DNA from: Acidobacteriota bacterium
Lineage (GTDB): Bacteria; Acidobacteriota; Vicinamibacteria; Vicinamibacterales; JACQTH01
Length of the DNA stretch: 7,138 nucleotides
Reading direction: 5' to 3'
NCBI GenBank assembly: GCA_016210935.1
Contig: JACQTH010000139.1
Location: forward strand, 1 to 7,138
Shown here: piece by piece, positions 1 to 6,558 of the stretch
How positions within the stretch are numbered: position 1 is the stretch's first letter
Layout of the letters: every line of letters starts with the position of its first letter
Program-made: the position numbers and the translations under genes
Notes under the pieces: model-generated
What the model saw: the letters and a program-made list of their open reading frames with translations, nothing else
What the model was told of the DNA's origin: nothing
Database searches by the model: none

Positions 1-143
1 AGCTGCCGGCGCGGCTGAGCGAGGGGCCCATTTTCGAGTACGCCTGTCACGAGGCCAACTACGGGCTCGAGGGCATTCTGCGCGGCCACCGCGCGCAGGA
101 GAAGAGGGCCGCCGAGGAAGCGGCGAAAAAGACGTCGAGGTGA
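1..143 (+). CDS. C-terminal fragment of a hypothetical protein (EYACHEANYGL type)
   Basis: The reading frame is open from base 3 and ends at TGA 141-143, giving about 46 residues. The visible part contains EYACHEANYGLEGILRG followed by a charged, Lys/Ala/Glu-rich tail (RAQEKRAAEEAAKK) that is probably a short helix. The YACHE-x-NYGL signature is one I associate with C-termini of secreted or hypothetical proteins of unknown function in Acidobacteriota and related soil bacteria; that is recall, not a search. The start and most of the protein lie outside the window, so no domain or function can be assigned. It converges on the minus-strand CoxG-family gene, and a hairpin begins at the base after its stop codon. 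Confidence 0.7.
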   Translation, partial: LPARLSEGPIFEYACHEANYGLEGILRGHRAQEKRAAEEAAKKTSR

Positions 144-165
144 CTAGCCGTGCTTGCACGGCTAG
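144..165. terminator. Perfect hairpin directly after the left-edge stop codon
   Basis: CTAGCCGTGC at 144-153 is the exact reverse complement of GCACGGCTAG at 156-165. Read as RNA it gives a 9-bp stem (144-152 with 157-165) closed by a CUUG tetraloop, a known stable loop. It begins at the base following the TGA of the left-edge gene. There is no run of T after it on either strand, so a classical intrinsic terminator is not shown. It could still act as a 3'-end stabiliser or a weak two-way terminator between convergent genes. The structure is certain; the role is inferred. Confidence 0.45.
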
Positions 166-209
166 AACGTGTACAAAACGGTCACATTTCCCTTGCAAGC
201 CCGGCTTAG

Positions 210-233
210 GCGCGGCCGCCGCGGCGGCCGCGC
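210..233. repeat. 24-bp perfect GC palindrome
   Basis: Bases 210-221 are the exact reverse complement of 222-233, with no central loop; all bases are G or C. It sits in the middle of the convergent spacer between the left-edge gene and the CoxG-family gene. A fully symmetric site could be a cruciform, a protein-binding site or debris of a repeat family. Nothing in the sequence decides between these. Confidence 0.6.
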
Positions 234-237
234 AACT

Positions 238-303
238 AGTAGCGAAGATTCGCGCATTCCGCCGGTGCCGTGACTCGGCGGTTTGAGGCGAAGCTTCGCT
301 ACT
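238..303. repeat. Nested inverted repeat overlapping the end of the CoxG-family gene
   Basis: AGTAGCGAAG at 238-247 pairs perfectly with CTTCGCTACT at 294-303. Inside it, CCGCCG at 259-264 pairs with CGGCGG at 276-281. The right arm also contains a 12-bp palindrome GCGAAGCTTCGC at 288-299. The stop codon of the CoxG-family gene (CTA on the plus strand, 299-301) lies inside the right arm, so the repeat supplies the end of that reading frame. It is a plausible terminator or 3'-end structure for the minus-strand operon, but has no T-tract. GTAGCGAAG/CTTCGCTAC arms recur in intergenic DNA of some Acidobacteriota, as far as I recall. Confidence 0.6.
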
Positions 304-751
304 GTGCCGCCGACATCGGCGTGAGCTCGCGCGACAGCGCGCGGAAGAAGTCGTCGGCCATCTTCCGCGCCGCTGCGTCGAGGAGGCGCGAGCCAACCGC
401 GGCGATGACGCCGCCGATCTGCACGTCCGCGTCGCAGATCACTTCCGTGCCCTCCCCTTTCTCCCCCAGGCACATCCTGCTCGTCGCCCGGACGAAACCC
501 GGAGCACCTTTCCCGTCCACCGTCAGCGTGTAGGACTCTGGGGGACGCCGGTCCTCCACCCGCGCGCGGCCGCGGTACTTGCCCTTCAGGCCGGCGAAGC
601 CCACCTGCAGGTGGGCTTCGTAACTGTCTTCCCCGTCCTTGATCATCTGCTCGCAGCCGGGGATGCAGCGCTGAAGGACCGCCGGATCGGTCATGGCGGC
701 GAAGACGCGCTCGCGCGGGGCGGGGAGTTGGTAAATAAGGTGAAGATGCAT
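299..751 (-). CDS. CoxG-family SRPBCC protein (CO dehydrogenase subunit G-like)
   Basis: A 150-residue protein matching the CoxG family (COXG/SRPBCC fold). It opens with the strand MHLHLIYQLPAPRERVFAAM, then DPAVLQRCIPGCEQM (22-36), VGFAGLKGKYRG (50-61), PPESYTLTVDGKGAPGF (70-86) and VQIGGVIAAVGSRLLDAAARK (110-130). This follows the family pattern through to the closing amphipathic helix DDFFRAL. CoxG proteins accompany Mo-hydroxylases and have been linked to membrane or quinone interaction of the enzyme. Here there is no long hydrophobic C-terminal tail, so any membrane contact would have to come from the domain itself. The ATG at 751 fits family N-termini. Upstream codons read into a repeat element and are not real coding. 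No Shine-Dalgarno sequence precedes it, and it is separated from the FAD-subunit gene by a 106-bp gap filled by that repeat. It is the last gene of the cluster. Confidence 0.88.
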   Translation of the reverse strand: MHLHLIYQLPAPRERVFAAMTDPAVLQRCIPGCEQMIKDGEDSYEAHLQVGFAGLKGKYRGRARVEDRRPPESYTLTVDGKGAPGFVRATSRMCLGEKGEGTEVICDADVQIGGVIAAVGSRLLDAAARKMADDFFRALSRELTPMSAAQ

Positions 752-774
752 TGATGGCGCGACATCACGGATTT

Positions 775-847
775 CACCACAGAGTTCACAGAGACCACGG
801 AGTGAGAATGCAATGTTTTCTCTGTGTGCTCTGTGGACTCTGTGGTG
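775..847. repeat. 9-nt-period inverted repeat element, copy 1
   Basis: The left arm has CACAGAG at 778-784, CACAGAG at 787-793 and CACGGAG at 796-802, each starting exactly 9 nt after the last. The right arm has CTCTGTG at 820-826, 829-835 and 838-844 with the same period. The outer CAC/GTG bases (775-777, 845-847) extend the pairing. The central 803-819 is AT-richer and unpaired. The element lies wholly between the FAD-subunit gene and the CoxG-family gene and would be carried in their shared transcript. Open frames read through it give spurious peptides of the HHRVHRAHRE and TTESTEHTEK type, which should not be annotated as protein. Confidence 0.85.
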
Positions 848-857
848 GTTCTGTGCT

Positions 858-1703
858 TCAGCCCTGCGCAACAGCCTTCAGAATGGCCCGCTTCGTATTC
901 ACCGCCGCCAGGTGCGCACGGTACTCGGGCGACGCGTGAATATCGCCGAGCGGCTCGACGCCGTTTGCGGCAAGAGCAGCGGCCGCCGCGACGGCATCCG
1001 GTGTGAGCGCGCGTCCGCGCAACGCCGCTTCGACCGCCGTCGCCCGATAGGGTTTCGATGCCACGCCCGTCACCCCCACCGCGACCGTCTTCGCCTGCGC
1101 ATCCACGATGGCAGCGACGCCGCAGATCGCGAACCCGCTCGCTTTTTGCTCGCTCTTCACATACGCCGCGGATGTCGCCGTCTTCGGCACGGTGATCTCG
1201 AAGAGAAGCTCGTCCGGCTGGACGACCGTCTGCATCATCGCTTCGAAGAAGGCTGCGGCCTTCACGCTGCGCGATCCGCGAGGCGACGCGAGGCGCAATT
1301 CGGCGTCGAGCGCCAGAATGGCAGCCGGGAAATCTGCGCCGGGGTCGGCGTGGACCAGGCTTCCACCGATGGTGCCGCGATTGCGGACCTGCGCGTCGCC
1401 GATTCGGGCGGCCACCTGACCGAGCAACGGGCAGGCACGCGCGACCAGCGCGGATGACTCGATCTCGGCGTGCGTCGCCATCGTGCCGATAACCACCCGC
1501 CCATCGCGTTCGGCGATGGTGTTGAGGCCGGCGATGCGCCCGATGTCGATGAGCACTTCCGGCTGCGCCAGCCGGAGCTTCATCGCCGGAAGCAGGCTGT
1601 GTCCTCCGGCCAGGACCTTCGCGCCTGACCCGTGCTTCGTCAGGAGCGCAATCGCCTCGTCGATCGTCGTCGGCCTGGCGTACGAAAAAGTCGCTGGAAT
1701 CAT
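858..1703 (-). CDS. Mo-hydroxylase medium subunit, FAD-binding (CoxM-like)
   Basis: A 281-residue FAD-binding subunit of a xanthine dehydrogenase/CO dehydrogenase-type complex. It should carry electrons from the iron-sulfur small subunit through FAD to the final acceptor. The N-terminus (FSYARPTTIDEAIALL) and the two flavin motifs are clear: AGGHSLLPAMK at 32-42, and IGDAQVRNRGTIGGSL at 101-116 followed by VHADPGADFPA. The C-terminal domain (about 175-281) matches the usual CO-dehydrogenase flavoprotein C-terminal fold. The length is normal for CoxM-like proteins, and it lacks the [4Fe-4S]-binding insertion of the 4-hydroxybenzoyl-CoA reductase beta subunit, arguing against that enzyme. The ATG at 1703 has AAAGGA 7 nt upstream on the minus strand (TCCTTT at 1711-1716). 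The gap to the large-subunit gene is unusually long (178 bp) for this operon type. Confidence 0.95.
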   Translation of the reverse strand: MIPATFSYARPTTIDEAIALLTKHGSGAKVLAGGHSLLPAMKLRLAQPEVLIDIGRIAGLNTIAERDGRVVIGTMATHAEIESSALVARACPLLGQVAARIGDAQVRNRGTIGGSLVHADPGADFPAAILALDAELRLASPRGSRSVKAAAFFEAMMQTVVQPDELLFEITVPKTATSAAYVKSEQKASGFAICGVAAIVDAQAKTVAVGVTGVASKPYRATAVEAALRGRALTPDAVAAAAALAANGVEPLGDIHASPEYRAHLAAVNTKRAILKAVAQG

Positions 1704-1881
1704 GATCGAGTCCTTTGTTTAGTTTGCGGCGGGGACCCCACCCCCGCCGCCTACCACGGCTCGCTCGCGCTCGCCGCGCTGGTTCGTGGCGACAGCCCGC
1801 TTTCAGCGACGCTCGCCCCACGCGCGCTGCGCGCGACGGCCTTTGGCCTTGCCGCGTCGCTTCGCAACGCAGCCTGGTCTT
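1704..1881. other. 178-bp intra-operon spacer with GC hairpins
   Basis: No credible reading frame is seen here. On the plus strand GCGGCGGGG (1726-1734) pairs perfectly with CCCCGCCGC (1742-1750) around a 7-nt loop, giving a 9-bp GC-only stem. CGCGCG (1821-1826) pairs with CGCGCG (1830-1835) around CTG, and GGCC-TTT-GGCC occupies 1838-1848. The stretch around 1752-1790 is built of CGCTCG-like words. The first stem lies just upstream of the AAAGGA ribosome site of the FAD-subunit gene. It may affect mRNA stability or relative subunit expression, or may simply be intergenic repeat debris. Confidence 0.55.
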
Positions 1882-4224
1882 CTAGCCGGCAGCCACACCA
1901 GCGTGCTGACCGATCGCCCGCCAGATTCGTTCCGGCGTGAGCGGCAACTCGAGATGCCTGATGCCGAGCGGACCGAGCGCATCCATCACCGCGTTCGCAA
2001 TCGCCGGCGTCGCGCCGATGGTCCCGGCTTCCCCGACGCCTTTGGCGCCGAGCGGATTGCCCGGCGACGGCGTCACGGTGCTGCCCATCACGTAGTCCGG
2101 GATATCGTGCGCCCGCGCGAGCGGGTAATCCATGAACTCGCCGGTAAGCAGCTGCCCGTTCTCGTCGTAGACGGTTCGCTCGAACAAGGCTTGTCCGATC
2201 GAATGTGCGATGCCGCCCTGCACCTGGCCTTCGACGAGCAGCGGATTGATCTGCACGCCGCAGTCGTCGACCGCGACGTACTTGACGATCTTCACGTCAC
2301 CGGTTTCGCGATCGACCTCGACGGCGACGATGTGCGTCCCGAACGGGTAGGTGAAGTTCTCCGGCTCGTAGAAGCTCGACGCTTCCAGGCCGGGCTCGAA
2401 CGCCGGCGGGAGGTTCTTGGCGATGTACGCCTCGCCCGCCAGCCGCGCCCAGTCGACTGAGTTGTCGGGCTTCTTCTTCTCGACGAACCGGCCGTCGCGG
2501 AACTCAACGTCATCGACGGACACGCTGAGCAGATGCGCAGCGAGCGCCGACGCCTTCGCGATGATCTTGTCGATGCACATGACGATCGCGGGGCCTCCCA
2601 CCACGAGGCCGCGGCTGCCATAGGTGTCGCGTCCGTAATGGGCGATGTTCGTGTCGCCGTGCAGCACCACGACATCGCCAATCGGCACGCCCAGGCGATC
2701 GGCGACGATCTGCGCGAAGCTCGTTTCCTCCCCCTGGCCGTGGGGGGAGACGCCGGTAATGACCGTCACTTTGCCGGAGATCTCGATCCGGACGCAGCCC
2801 CACTCCCACCCGCCGGCGGGCATCGCTTTGGACGGCCCCATCCCGCAGATCTCGACGTAGGTCGAGACGCCGATCCCGAACAACCTGCCGGCAGCTCGCG
2901 CGTCGTCTCGCTGGCGCACCAGGGCCGGCCAGTCGGCGAGCCGCTGCGCTTCTTTCAGCGCCGCCTGATAGTTGCCGCTGTCGTACTGCAGATCGGTGGC
3001 GGTGTGGAACGGGAATTCGTCCGGCTGCGGGAAGTTCTTCAAGCGAATCTCGATGGGATCGAGCTTCAGATCGTCGGCGATGAGATTCATCAACCGCTCG
3101 ATGAGATACGTCGCCTCCGGACGACCCGCGCCGCGGTAGGCGTCGGTCGCCATCTTGTTCGTGTAGACGCCGACGATCTCCATTGTGATCGCCGGAATCT
3201 TGTAGCACCCCGTGAGGACGAGCCCCGTGAGCGTCGGGATCGCCGGCGTCAGCAGCTGGAGATACGACCCGAGATCCGCGACGCTGCGCGCCTTGATGCC
3301 GAGGACGCGACCGTCACGGGTGACCGCGACTTCGTACTCGCCAATCTGATCGCGGCCGTGGATGGTGGCCGCCGCATTCTCCCGGCGCGACTCGATCCAC
3401 TTGACGGGCGCGCCGAGGCGCATCGCCAGGTGCGCGCACAGCGCCTCCTCGGCGTACACGTTCAGCTTTGCCCCGAATCCGCCGCCCACTTCCGGCGCGA
3501 CGACTCGCAGCTTGTTCTCGGGCACCGAGATCATGCCGGGGAGCAGCGTCCGCACCAGATGCGGCACCTGCGTCGACGACCACAGCGTCAACGTCTGATC
3601 GCCGGGATGGTACGAGGCCACACACCCGCGCGGCTCGATCGGCATCGGCGTCAGGCGCTGATGCACCATGCGCTGCCGGACGACGCGATCGGCCCCGCGA
3701 AACGCTTCGTCGATGTCGCCGCTGCTGACCGAGTGGACGTAGGCCACGTTCGTGCCGAGCTCGGGGTGCGTGAGCGGCGACCCGCCGGCAATCGCACGCT
3801 CCGGATCGGTGACGACCGGCAGCGGCTCGTAGTCGACGTCGATGGCGTCGGCCGCATCGCGCGCGACATACGCGTTTTGCGCCACCACCACGGCGACCGG
3901 ATGGCCGGCAAAATAGGCCCGTTCGCCCGCGAGCACCGTGTGCTTCGGCGCTTTCAGATCCGGAATCGCCGCGGCGCAGGGGACAACCCCGCACTGGTCG
4001 TTCACATCCGCTCCGGTGAAGACACCGACGACACCGGGCATGGCCTTCGCGGCCCCCGTCTCGATTCGCCGAATCCGCGCGTGCGCATGCGGGCTTCGCA
4101 GAAACGCGGCGTGGAGCATTCCGGGAAGCCGCAAATCGTCGACGTAGGTCGCAATCCCCTTGATGAGACGCGGATCCTCGACCCGCTTCATCGGCTGGCC
4201 GACATGTTTCGTTGGATTCACCAT
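1882..4224 (-). CDS. Mo-hydroxylase large subunit, molybdopterin-binding (form II CoxL-like)
   Basis: A 780-residue catalytic subunit of the xanthine dehydrogenase family, full length for the group. The N-terminus (KHVGQPMKRVEDPRLIKG, about 6-23, then TYVDD) is the aldehyde oxidase/xanthine dehydrogenase a/b hammerhead start. Molybdopterin-cofactor motifs follow: VGGGFGAK at 246-253, AYRGAGR at 362-368, SPHGQGEET at 493-501, and AKGVGEAGTIGA at 728-738, where Glu732 is the expected catalytic base. AYRGAGR marks the form II/CoxL-like group and not the AYxCSFR loop with the selanyl-cysteine of real CO dehydrogenase. CO oxidation is therefore unlikely, and hydroxylation of an organic substrate is more probable. 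The ATG at 4224 overlaps the small-subunit stop within ATGGTGA and has GGGGGAG 7 nt upstream (minus strand). A start at 4311 would add 29 Arg-rich residues read inside the small-subunit gene and is rejected. Confidence 0.96.
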   Translation of the reverse strand: MVNPTKHVGQPMKRVEDPRLIKGIATYVDDLRLPGMLHAAFLRSPHAHARIRRIETGAAKAMPGVVGVFTGADVNDQCGVVPCAAAIPDLKAPKHTVLAGERAYFAGHPVAVVVAQNAYVARDAADAIDVDYEPLPVVTDPERAIAGGSPLTHPELGTNVAYVHSVSSGDIDEAFRGADRVVRQRMVHQRLTPMPIEPRGCVASYHPGDQTLTLWSSTQVPHLVRTLLPGMISVPENKLRVVAPEVGGGFGAKLNVYAEEALCAHLAMRLGAPVKWIESRRENAAATIHGRDQIGEYEVAVTRDGRVLGIKARSVADLGSYLQLLTPAIPTLTGLVLTGCYKIPAITMEIVGVYTNKMATDAYRGAGRPEATYLIERLMNLIADDLKLDPIEIRLKNFPQPDEFPFHTATDLQYDSGNYQAALKEAQRLADWPALVRQRDDARAAGRLFGIGVSTYVEICGMGPSKAMPAGGWEWGCVRIEISGKVTVITGVSPHGQGEETSFAQIVADRLGVPIGDVVVLHGDTNIAHYGRDTYGSRGLVVGGPAIVMCIDKIIAKASALAAHLLSVSVDDVEFRDGRFVEKKKPDNSVDWARLAGEAYIAKNLPPAFEPGLEASSFYEPENFTYPFGTHIVAVEVDRETGDVKIVKYVAVDDCGVQINPLLVEGQVQGGIAHSIGQALFERTVYDENGQLLTGEFMDYPLARAHDIPDYVMGSTVTPSPGNPLGAKGVGEAGTIGATPAIANAVMDALGPLGIRHLELPLTPERIWRAIGQHAGVAAG

Positions 4225-4718
4225 TTCAGATCTCCCCCTACGCCTCGCTCCGCTCGTCGCGCGCCAGCGGCGCGCTCGATCGCGTCGATGATGTGCACGT
4301 ACCCGGTACACCGGCAGAGATTGCCCTTCAGGCCTTCGGCGATCTGCTCACGCGTGGGCCGCGCATGCCGCTGCAGGATCTCCACGCCGGCCATGATCAT
4401 TCCCGGCGTGCAATAGCCGCACTGGAGCCCATGACATTCCCAGAAGCCTTCCTGCACGGGATGCAGCGATCCGTTTCGCGCCAACCCTTCGATCGTCGTC
4501 ACGTCGCTGCCGTCGGCCTGGACGGCCAGCATGGTGCACGACTTGACTGCCTTGCCGTCCACGAGCACCGTGCAGGCCCCGCAGATGCTCGTCTCGCATC
4601 CGATGTGCGTGCCCGTGAGCCCGCAGACCTCCCGCAGGTAGTGCACGAGCAGCAGCCGCGGTTCGACCGCATGTTCGCGCGCCGTGCCGTTGATGCGAAC
4701 GCGAATGGTTTGGGTCAT
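4218..4718 (-). CDS. Mo-hydroxylase small subunit, two [2Fe-2S] clusters (CoxS-like)
   Basis: A 166-residue iron-sulfur subunit. The N-terminal plant-ferredoxin-type cluster uses C41, C46, C49 and C61 (GCETSICGACTVLVDG then KSCTML). The C-terminal four-helix domain binds the second cluster through C100, C103, C135 and C137 (QCGYCTPGM and CRCTGYVHI). All eight ligands are present. It passes electrons from the molybdenum centre of the large subunit to the FAD subunit. The start ATG at 4718 fits family N-termini (MTQTIRVRINGTAREHAV) and lies 10 nt after the UbiD stop. There is no Shine-Dalgarno sequence; the leader reads CCCCTCCT. The last ~18 residues after IDAIERAA are a low-complexity Arg/Gly tail (GARRAERGVGG) encoded in GC-rich DNA with a 7-bp hairpin (4259-4265 with 4269-4275). 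The stop overlaps the large-subunit start by 7 nt. Confidence 0.96.
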   Translation of the reverse strand: MTQTIRVRINGTAREHAVEPRLLLVHYLREVCGLTGTHIGCETSICGACTVLVDGKAVKSCTMLAVQADGSDVTTIEGLARNGSLHPVQEGFWECHGLQCGYCTPGMIMAGVEILQRHARPTREQIAEGLKGNLCRCTGYVHIIDAIERAAGARRAERGVGGDLKW

Positions 4719-4727
4719 AGGAGGGGC

Positions 4728-4733
4728 ATTATA
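4728..4733 (-). promoter_or_regulatory. TATAAT box just upstream of the small-subunit start (weak promoter candidate)
   Basis: On the minus strand a perfect TATAAT occurs at 4733-4728, 9 nt before the ATG at 4718, and overlaps the ATA-TAA end of the UbiD frame. No good -35 hexamer is seen 16-18 nt upstream, and the ATA-TAA codons alone could create the box by chance. If used, it would give an almost leaderless transcript for the Mo-hydroxylase genes separate from ubiD. The absence of a ribosome-binding site at this start fits that idea but does not prove it. Confidence 0.25.
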
Positions 4734-6528
4734 TGAGACTCGCGCGGTCGGAATCGCCCATTTCGACGCCGCCGGCGGGGAAGTATTCCTTCCAGCGTCT
4801 CGTCACCAGCTCGGCGGTGGCCGCGTCGCAGAGCAGCTCGTCTGGCAGGCCGGGTTTGGCGCGCGCGTCGATCACGATCGGGAATTCATAGGCAACGTGA
4901 TTGCGGACGATCGTCCGCGACCGGGCGTGGATGTCAGCCGCCGGCTCGAATCGCGTGAAGGTCGTCCACAGGAAGTTCATCGGGCTCGCCACGGCCCGCG
5001 CTGGCTCGTCGGTCACCACCACCAGCGGCCAGCGTGAGAAAGACGCGAGCTGAGCGATCCGGCTCGGCGCCCCGGGGTCCTCGTCATACGGCCGTGCCCG
5101 GACGACAAGGCAGCCCGGACAGAACACCCGAACATCGGAGAGACCGGACGAAGGCTGACCTTCGGGGCTGAATTCCTGCGGCAGCGCTCGAACGGCGTCA
5201 CCCACGCCCAGCCACACGCCTTTCGATCCTTCATTGACCGCTGGTCCGGTGTAGTCCAGCGTATCCATCGCGAGGTTCGACAAGACGTAGAGATCCGTTC
5301 GCGGATCGGTCCGCTCGAGGACGTGCTGGAGCGTTTTCGGAAAATCCTTCAGATCGACAGGACGATCGGTGACCAGCAGGAACTTCGTGAGCGACAGCTG
5401 CCCTTCGCCGAGAATCCGGAACGCGCTGGCCATCGCCTCACGCTTGTACCGCTGCTTCACGATCGCGGCCGCCAATGAGTGGTAGCCGGTCTCGCCGTAG
5501 GCCCACAGCTTCTCCACGGCCGGCATCACGACCGGAAAGATCGGCGAGAGCAGCTCCTGCAGCAGATCGCCGATGAAGAAGTCCTCCTGTCGCGGCTTGC
5601 CGACCACCGTGCCCGGCAGGATGGCGTCGCGGCGATGGGCCATCGCATCGATCTCGAAGACCGGATAGTCGTGCGCCAGCGAGTAGTAGCCGTAGTGGTC
5701 GCCGAACGGACCTTCAGGGCGTCTCACGCGGGGAGGAACCGACCCCACCAGCGCGAATTCCCCGGTGGCCACGAGCGGATGCGGGCCCGGTCCGCTGCAC
5801 ATCGGAAGCTTCCTCCCTTCGATGAGGGAGGCCAGCAGCAGCTCGGGCACGTTCTCGGGCAACGGGGCGACCGCCGCCAGCGTCAGCGCCGGAGGCCCTC
5901 CGAGGAACACCGTGACCGGCAGCCGTTCGTTGCGCGCCTCCGCGACCGCGTAGTGATAGCCACCACCCTTGCCGATCTGCCAGTGCATCGCGGTGGTGCG
6001 CGGGTCGAACACCTGCATCCGATAGATGCCGAGGTTGTGCCCCGGCCGCTCCGGATGTTCGGTATAGACAAGCCCCAACGTCAGGAAGGGGCCACCATCC
6101 AGCGGCCAAGACGAGTGGATCGGAAGGCGATCGAGCCGCGGCGCTTTCGAGACCACGTCGAGGACAGGACCGGACGCAACCCGGCGCGTCCCGATGCGCC
6201 AGGCCTCACGCGCGAGATCGCGCGCGGCCCACAGCTTCGCGGGCGTCGGCGGCACGATGGTCTGCAGCATTTCGACGAGGCGGCGGATCAAGTGGAACGG
6301 CCGTGGTCCAAACGCCAGCTCCGCGCGGCGAGCCGTCCCGAAGAGATTGGTCACCAGACGGAAGTCCGCGCCCTTGACGGCGGTGAAGAGCAGCGCCGGG
6401 CCGCCCGCGGCAATCACACGCCTGTGGATCTCGGCGATCTCGAGATGCGGATCGACCGGAGCGTCGATCGTGACGAGGTCCCGATCGCGTCGAAGCTGGT
6501 CGAGAAACGTTCGGAGATCCGGATACAT
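4729..6528 (-). CDS. UbiD-family prenyl-FMN-dependent (de)carboxylase
   Basis: A 599-residue cytosolic protein of the UbiD family, which interconverts unsaturated or aromatic acids with their decarboxylated products using prenylated FMN made by UbiX. UbiX is not in the window. Visible landmarks: N-terminal MYPDLRTFLDQL and ITNLFG-like LVTNLFGTARRAEL (58-71), HNLGIYRMQVFD (164-175) with N165 and R170, H192, PELLLASLIEGRKLP (228-242) with E229, and RRPEGPFGDHYGYYS (269-283) with E272 and D277. By spacing these correspond to the metal-binding N/H/E and the catalytic R/E/(E or D) residues of fungal Fdc1. GSKGVWLG at about 434-441 and NFLWTTFTRFEPAADI near 518-533 complete the C-terminal region. 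It is roughly 100 residues longer than E. coli UbiD and has a CxxC (470-473). The ATG at 6528 has no ribosome site. It is the first gene of the minus-strand cluster, 10 nt before the small subunit, so its substrate is probably linked to the Mo-hydroxylase and not to ubiquinone. Confidence 0.93.
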   Translation of the reverse strand: MYPDLRTFLDQLRRDRDLVTIDAPVDPHLEIAEIHRRVIAAGGPALLFTAVKGADFRLVTNLFGTARRAELAFGPRPFHLIRRLVEMLQTIVPPTPAKLWAARDLAREAWRIGTRRVASGPVLDVVSKAPRLDRLPIHSSWPLDGGPFLTLGLVYTEHPERPGHNLGIYRMQVFDPRTTAMHWQIGKGGGYHYAVAEARNERLPVTVFLGGPPALTLAAVAPLPENVPELLLASLIEGRKLPMCSGPGPHPLVATGEFALVGSVPPRVRRPEGPFGDHYGYYSLAHDYPVFEIDAMAHRRDAILPGTVVGKPRQEDFFIGDLLQELLSPIFPVVMPAVEKLWAYGETGYHSLAAAIVKQRYKREAMASAFRILGEGQLSLTKFLLVTDRPVDLKDFPKTLQHVLERTDPRTDLYVLSNLAMDTLDYTGPAVNEGSKGVWLGVGDAVRALPQEFSPEGQPSSGLSDVRVFCPGCLVVRARPYDEDPGAPSRIAQLASFSRWPLVVVTDEPARAVASPMNFLWTTFTRFEPAADIHARSRTIVRNHVAYEFPIVIDARAKPGLPDELLCDAATAELVTRRWKEYFPAGGVEMGDSDRASLI

Positions 6529-6558
6529 TGCGAAACGGTTCGATGGACAGGACGATTC

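Noticed and set aside
144..298. tRNA or small RNA gene in the convergent spacer
   Set aside because: The hairpins do not form a cloverleaf, there is no CCA or T-loop consensus, and no promoter-like sequence is seen.
751..939. Plus-strand Cys-rich mini-protein (MQCFLCVLCGLCGG) with GGAG before an ATG at 808
   Set aside because: The cysteines come from reading the CTCTGTG repeat units in frame. The GGAG is part of the CACGGAG unit and the frame then runs antisense into the FAD-subunit gene.
691..1821. A 376-codon minus-strand frame covering the FAD subunit in another phase
   Set aside because: It is Arg-rich, includes translated repeat (TTESTEHTEK), and overlaps the clear FAD-binding subunit.
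1882..4224. True aerobic CO dehydrogenase catalytic subunit
   Set aside because: The active-site loop is AYRGAGR, not AYxCSFR with the essential cysteine, so CO oxidation is not supported.
2533..4416. A 627-codon plus-strand open frame antisense to the large and small subunit genes
   Set aside because: It is opposite well-conserved Mo-hydroxylase genes with intact motifs. Its translation is Arg/Asp/His-rich without family motifs, as expected for a shadow frame in high-GC DNA.
4729..6528. Ubiquinone biosynthesis UbiD (4-hydroxy-3-polyprenylbenzoate decarboxylase)
   Set aside because: It is longer than the E. coli enzyme, sits in an operon with a Mo-hydroxylase and has no quinone-pathway neighbours, so only the family is assigned.
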